Positions 60,260 to 64,000 of a stretch of DNA of 64,000 bases are shown one piece after another; the first letter of the stretch is position 1, and each line of letters opens with the position of its first letter. Source of the DNA: Thiobacillus sp. 0-1251 (lineage in GTDB: Bacteria; Pseudomonadota; Gammaproteobacteria; Burkholderiales; Thiobacillaceae); the NCBI GenBank assembly GCA_001899305.1, contig MKWL01000020.1:62001-126000 (forward strand). Direction: 5' to 3'. A program made the translations under genes and the position numbers. Below the pieces are notes generated by a model, which saw only the letters and a program-made list of their open reading frames with translations, made no database searches and was not told where the DNA came from.

Positions 60260-60961
60260 ATGCGTTTTTTCAGATTTTTTCTGTCGGGATTGTGGTTATG
60301 CGCGTTCACGGCGCACGCCAGCTTGCCGGATTATCAGGTATTTCCAGCTGCGGGCCAGCGCCTGTTGCTGTGGGTGGCCTCCGAGCGCGGTCGAACCACA
60401 GCGGAACTTGCCGCGGCCCAGCAACTGGCTAAGCAGGGCGTCGCGGTCTGGTCGCTCGATCCTGCCAACGCCTATTTTCTGCCTCAGGTGTCGAGCAGCA
60501 TGGACGCACTGCCAGTACAGGACCTGGCAGCATGGCTGCGTGCGGCTCAGGCGAGCGGAAAACAAGTGACGGTATTTGCCGTTGCGCGTGCGGCCGTGCC
60601 GGTACTGCGGGCCGCAGTCCTGCTGGAGCCTGATCGGCGCAGCCAGCTCTGTGTGGTGCTGATGCACCCGAATCTCTATACGACGGCAGAACCTCTGGCC
60701 GAGCCGGATTACCTCGATCTGGGCGATCTGTCCGGCTTGCGCGTGCGGGTGCTGCAGCCACGTCGCTCGGCCGCCACGCCATGGCTGCCGGGCCTGATGG
60801 AGCATCTGGCTCGGCATGGTGCAATCGTGAGCGACGTGGTGCTGGAGAACCTGCGCGAGGGGTACTGGGCGCGAGAAACGCCGACCGATTTTGAAACAGC
60901 TGAAAGCCGCCACATGGATAGCATGCTGCTGCACCAATTGGATACCTGGGGATGCAAGTGA
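60260..60961 (+). CDS. Exported protein of unknown function
   Basis: The 233-residue product has a signal peptide (F-F-R-F-F-L-S-G-L-W-L-C-A-F-T-A-H-A, cleavage near residue 20) and an alpha/beta-like mature part. That part carries L-L-L-W-V-A-S-E-R-G near the start, V-T-V-F-A-V-A-R-A and C-V-V-L-M-H-P-N-L-Y in the core. The pattern recalls alpha/beta hydrolases, but no catalytic triad can be assigned. It overlaps the TlpA-like gene by 10 nt, so the two are co-translated. No family was recognised. Confidence 0.7.
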   Translation: MRFFRFFLSGLWLCAFTAHASLPDYQVFPAAGQRLLLWVASERGRTTAELAAAQQLAKQGVAVWSLDPANAYFLPQVSSSMDALPVQDLAAWLRAAQASGKQVTVFAVARAAVPVLRAAVLLEPDRRSQLCVVLMHPNLYTTAEPLAEPDYLDLGDLSGLRVRVLQPRRSAATPWLPGLMEHLARHGAIVSDVVLENLREGYWARETPTDFETAESRHMDSMLLHQLDTWGCK

Positions 60962-61476
60962 AACGAATCGCGACTGTGTTGGCCATCGGCCTGTTCTGGG
61001 TAGTCGCTGCGAAGGCGGCCGGATTCGAGGCGCGTGTTGCCTCGCCGGCGCCGGAACTCAAGGCGCACGACCTGACGGGCGCATCTAAAACCCTGACCGA
61101 TTACCGCGGCAAAGTGGTGGTGCTCAATTTTTGGGCCACATGGTGCCCACCCTGTCAGCGCGAAATGCCATCGCTGGAACGTCTACGGATGCAGATGAAA
61201 GGCCGGCCGCTGGAAATCGTTGCCGTTTCCAGCGCTGAAACGCCCGAGGAGGTCAACGCCTATCTGGCGAAAATGAAGTTGGGGTTTCCCATCCTGCTTG
61301 ATACGGACAGCAGCAATACCCGGCGCTGGAAAGTGTTTGCATTGCCGACCACGTTTGTGCTGGATACCGAGGGGCAGGTGCGTCATGTGTTGACCGGTCC
61401 GACCGAGTGGGACCAGGGCGAGGCGCTGGCGGTGGTCGAGTCCGTTATGTCTTCGTCGCCTCCTTTGGCCAGATAG
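60952..61476 (+). CDS. TlpA/ResA-like thiol-disulfide oxidoreductase
   Basis: The 174-residue product has an N-terminal signal or anchor (about 1-23) and a periplasmic thioredoxin fold. The active site is W-A-T-W-C-P-P-C-Q-R-E-M-P (CPPC) and a cis-proline lies in A-L-P-T-T-F-V. CPPC proteins of this group reduce haem-binding cysteines of apocytochromes or other periplasmic thiols. With sox cytochromes nearby, a role in cytochrome maturation or in SoxY reduction (as for SoxW) is possible but unproven. The next gene lies 277 bases away. Confidence 0.85.
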   Translation: MQVKRIATVLAIGLFWVVAAKAAGFEARVASPAPELKAHDLTGASKTLTDYRGKVVVLNFWATWCPPCQREMPSLERLRMQMKGRPLEIVAVSSAETPEEVNAYLAKMKLGFPILLDTDSSNTRRWKVFALPTTFVLDTEGQVRHVLTGPTEWDQGEALAVVESVMSSSPPLAR

Positions 61477-61753
61477 TTGATGGAGAGCGGCACGTGACCC
61501 TCCTTTAACCCCTCAAAAAATAAGGATTATTATTAGTTGGGCTTATCGGGATATCATCCGATTTGCTTGCCAGCCCGACGTCTTAGCATGCAAAATAACA
61601 ATATATTCGGAATTTTTAATATATAGCCGTCCCCGCAGCATCCAGTGCCGATGCGCTGGCGCTGCTTCCAGCAGTCACCTAGTGTTATATCCGGGTAGGG
61701 AAATACGACTCCTGCAAAGGAGCCGAGGGGATAATTTTGAATCCAGAGACCGC
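61477..61753 (+). promoter_or_regulatory. AT-rich upstream region of the SoeA-like gene
   Basis: The 277 bases hold no gene. Bases about 61500-61635 are strikingly AT-rich for this window, with TTATTATTAG and AATATATTCGGAATTTTTAATATA stretches split by short GC runs. A small hairpin ATCGG/CCGAT lies near 61545-61563. A promoter for the SoeA-like gene is expected here. No defined boxes or known operator could be assigned, and no strong ribosome site precedes the ATG at 61754. Confidence 0.4.
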
Positions 61754-64000
61754 ATGAACGCCAAGATCAAACTCGAAAATCACGACGCGCAGGAAATCAA
61801 GTACACCACGTGTTATATGTGTGCCTGCCGCTGCGGCATCAAGGTGACACTGGAGGACAACAAGGTCCGCTTCATCCAGGGTAACCGCAACCATCCGACC
61901 AACCAGGGCGTGCTGTGCGCCAAGGGTTCGGCCGGGATCATGAAGCAGTATTCCACTGCCAAGCTAACCCAGCCGCTGATGAGGAAGCCCGGCACCGAGC
62001 GTGGCGAAGGCATCTACGAGCCGATTTCCTGGGATCAGGCGCTCGACGTGCTGACCGATCGCCTGGAAGAAATTCGGGCGACCGATCCTTCCAAGCTGGG
62101 TTATTTCACGGGTCGTGACCAGATGCAGGCGCTGACCGGTCTGTGGGCGCAGCAGTTCGGTACGCCCAACTGGTCCGCGCACGGCGGCTTCTGTTCCGTC
62201 AACATGGCGGCGGCCGGTCTCTATTCCATCGGTTTCTCGTTCTGGGAATTCGGCGCGCCCGACTGGGATTACGCCAAATACTTCCTGATGTGGGGCGTGG
62301 CGGAAGACCACTCCTCCAACCCGATCAAGATCGGCCTGGAAAAGCTCAAGCGCAAGGGCGGCAAGTTCGTCACGGTCAACCCGGTGCGCACCGGCTACTC
62401 GGCGATTGCCGACGAATGGCTGCCGATCAAGCCCGGCATGGATGGCCTCTTGGCCATGTCGATGGTGCACGTGCTGCTGAAGCACGAGAAATTCGACTAT
62501 GAATTCCTGGTGCGCTACACCAACGCCTCCTGGCTGGTGGTGCAGACCCCGGGCCAGAAGGGCGACGGCCTTTTCCTGCGCGACGAGAACGACCAGCCGC
62601 TGATCTGGGATCTGGACAAGGAAGCATTCAAGAACGGCATGGACGGCGACATCGCGCCGGCGCTGTTCGGCGAGTATGTCGCCCCCGATGGCCGCCGCGT
62701 CAAGACCGTGATGTCTATGATGGCCGAGCGCTACCTCGACGAGCGCTACGCGCCGGAAAACGTCGCACTCGAATGCGGCCTGCCGGCCGAGACCATCGAG
62801 CGCATCGCGCTGGAAATGGCGCACGTCGCGTTCAAGGAGACGGTCGAGCTGCCGATCGAGTGGACCGACGTGTGGGGTCGCAAGCACGACAAGGTGGTCG
62901 GCCGCCCGGTCGCGATGTACGCGATGCGCGGCATTGCGGCGCACTCGAACGGCTTCCATTCCTGCCGTGCGATCCACATGATCCAGATGCTACTGGGCGC
63001 GCTCGACGCGCCGGGCAACTTCCGCGCCCGTGCGCCGTACCCGAAGCCGATTCCGCCGCACCAGCTGCCGGAAAACAACATCGACATCATCAACGCGCCG
63101 AACACGCCGCTGTCGCGTCCGCCGCTCGGCTTCCCGACGCGTCCGGAAGACCTGGTGGTCGACGAGTTCGGCAACCCGCTGCGCATCGACAAGGCGTATT
63201 CCTGGGAAGTGCCGATCGCCTCGCACGGCCTGATGCACATGGTGATCACCAACGCCACCAACCACGATCCCTATGCACTCGACACGCTGATCCTGTTCAT
63301 GGCCAACATGGCGTGGAACTCGACCATGAACACGGCGAACATCCAGGACATGCTGCGCGCCAAGGATCCGGAAGAGCCCGGTCTGTACAAGATCCCGTTC
63401 CTGGTGGTGATCGACGCCTTCCATTCGGAGATGACCAACTTCGCCGACCTGATCCTGCCGGACACGACTTATCTCGAGCGCTACGATTCGATCTCGCTGC
63501 TCGACCGGCCGATTTCCGAGCCGGATGCGGCGGCCGATGCCATCCGTCATCCCCTGGTCAAGCTGGATCGTGACGTGCGCCCGTGGCAGGAAGTCATGGT
63601 CGAACTGGCGGGCCGCCTGAAATTCCCGGCGTTCACCAAACCCGACGGCACCCCCAAGTTCAGCGGCTACAAGGATTTCATCGTCAATTTCGAGCGTTCG
63701 CCCGGCATCGGCTTCCTCGCCGGCTGGCGCGGCAAGGACGGCACCAAGTCGCTCAAGGGTGAGCCCAATCCCAACCAGTGGGAAAAGTACATCGAGAACC
63801 AGAGCTTCTACGCGCACCACTGGCCCGACAACCAGAAGTACATGCGCTACGCCAATAAGGACTATCTGGATGTCGCAGCGGATGTGGGCTTCGTCGGTAA
63901 GGCCGAGCCCATCATCATGCAGTTCTATTCCGAGCCGCTGCAGAAGTTCCGCCTGGCGGGCCAAGGCCTGTACGACGGCCCGCAGCCGAACAACCAGGTC
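61754..64000 (+). CDS. soeA: Molybdopterin oxidoreductase, SoeA-like sulfite dehydrogenase subunit (partial)
   Basis: The gene runs off the right edge; 749 residues are visible. An iron-sulfur cluster motif opens the protein (C-Y-M-C-A-C-R-C-G, then G-V-L-C-A-K-G). Molybdopterin-binding segments of the DMSO-reductase family follow (G-Y-F-T-G-R-D-Q; W-G-V-A-E-D-H-S-S-N-P). There is no twin-arginine signal, which fits the cytoplasmic SoeA of SoeABC, a quinone-linked sulfite oxidase in sulfur bacteria. Neighbouring sox genes and moaC support this. A polysulfide/thiosulfate reductase A subunit is the main alternative; the missing downstream genes (soeB, soeC) would decide. Confidence 0.78.
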   Translation, partial: MNAKIKLENHDAQEIKYTTCYMCACRCGIKVTLEDNKVRFIQGNRNHPTNQGVLCAKGSAGIMKQYSTAKLTQPLMRKPGTERGEGIYEPISWDQALDVLTDRLEEIRATDPSKLGYFTGRDQMQALTGLWAQQFGTPNWSAHGGFCSVNMAAAGLYSIGFSFWEFGAPDWDYAKYFLMWGVAEDHSSNPIKIGLEKLKRKGGKFVTVNPVRTGYSAIADEWLPIKPGMDGLLAMSMVHVLLKHEKFDYEFLVRYTNASWLVVQTPGQKGDGLFLRDENDQPLIWDLDKEAFKNGMDGDIAPALFGEYVAPDGRRVKTVMSMMAERYLDERYAPENVALECGLPAETIERIALEMAHVAFKETVELPIEWTDVWGRKHDKVVGRPVAMYAMRGIAAHSNGFHSCRAIHMIQMLLGALDAPGNFRARAPYPKPIPPHQLPENNIDIINAPNTPLSRPPLGFPTRPEDLVVDEFGNPLRIDKAYSWEVPIASHGLMHMVITNATNHDPYALDTLILFMANMAWNSTMNTANIQDMLRAKDPEEPGLYKIPFLVVIDAFHSEMTNFADLILPDTTYLERYDSISLLDRPISEPDAAADAIRHPLVKLDRDVRPWQEVMVELAGRLKFPAFTKPDGTPKFSGYKDFIVNFERSPGIGFLAGWRGKDGTKSLKGEPNPNQWEKYIENQSFYAHHWPDNQKYMRYANKDYLDVAADVGFVGKAEPIIMQFYSEPLQKFRLAGQGLYDGPQPNNQV

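Overview
The window looks like chromosomal DNA of a GC-rich, sulfur-oxidising betaproteobacterium of the Thiobacillus type. The reasons are a soxXYZAB thiosulfate-oxidation cluster without soxCD, a sulfite-dehydrogenase-like molybdoenzyme (SoeA type) starting at the right edge, and a typical betaproteobacterial rpoN/hprK/rapZ/lpt neighbourhood. The genus is inferred from gene content; no database was consulted. No tRNA, rRNA, CRISPR array, transposase or integrase was recognised.

Layout, left to right. 1-2.1 kb: the start of a DUF1631/PilZ-type protein, then aroG (DAHP synthase), preceded by what looks like a Phe/Tyr-rich leader peptide and an intrinsic terminator. 2.1-5.0 kb: 4.5S SRP RNA, dnaX, ybaB and recR. 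5-13.8 kb: housekeeping genes (DUF1345, DedA, purB, CnoX-like thioredoxin, cytochrome c lipoprotein, greB, tcdA, small overlapping genes, LON-domain protein, ubiX, Gx transporter, NusG domain II protein). 13.8-21.5 kb: one long minus-strand run rapZ, hprK, ptsN, hpf, rpoN, lptB, lptA, lptC, kdsC, kdsD, which joins nitrogen-PTS-type regulation to LPS/KDO assembly. A KefB-type antiporter follows on the plus strand.

23.7-39 kb: an MSHA-like type IV pilus or type II secretion-like cluster (mshM-L-N-E-G-I-J-K-like genes plus two prepilins). A membrane histidine kinase lies inside it and a sigma-54-dependent response regulator at its head. Two repeat elements with terminal inverted repeats sit in it: one between the mshE- and mshG-like genes, the other, a nest of palindromes, between the mshM-like gene and the response regulator. 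39-44 kb: a large protein of unknown function, then alaS, whose product carries an in-frame insertion of about 125 residues in DNA near 40% GC.

44-53.9 kb: DUF1415, a small HMA-like protein, MgtC, and a tightly overlapping moxR-DUF58-DUF4381-batA-batB/C-batD operon. Downstream is a decayed fusion of an outer-membrane transporter-like gene and a chromate transporter (chrA) gene. 53.9-58 kb: soxXYZA and soxB on the minus strand, separated by a strong intrinsic terminator. 58-64 kb: a BepA-like M48 protease, moaC, an exported protein of unknown function, a TlpA-like thioredoxin, and the 5' part of a SoeA-like molybdopterin oxidoreductase. Sox proteins would oxidise thiosulfate in the periplasm, SoeA would oxidise sulfite in the cytoplasm, and MoaC helps make its cofactor.

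The most unusual features are the foreign-looking domain inside alanyl-tRNA synthetase, the aroG attenuator, and the nested palindromic element at 37.3-37.5 kb.
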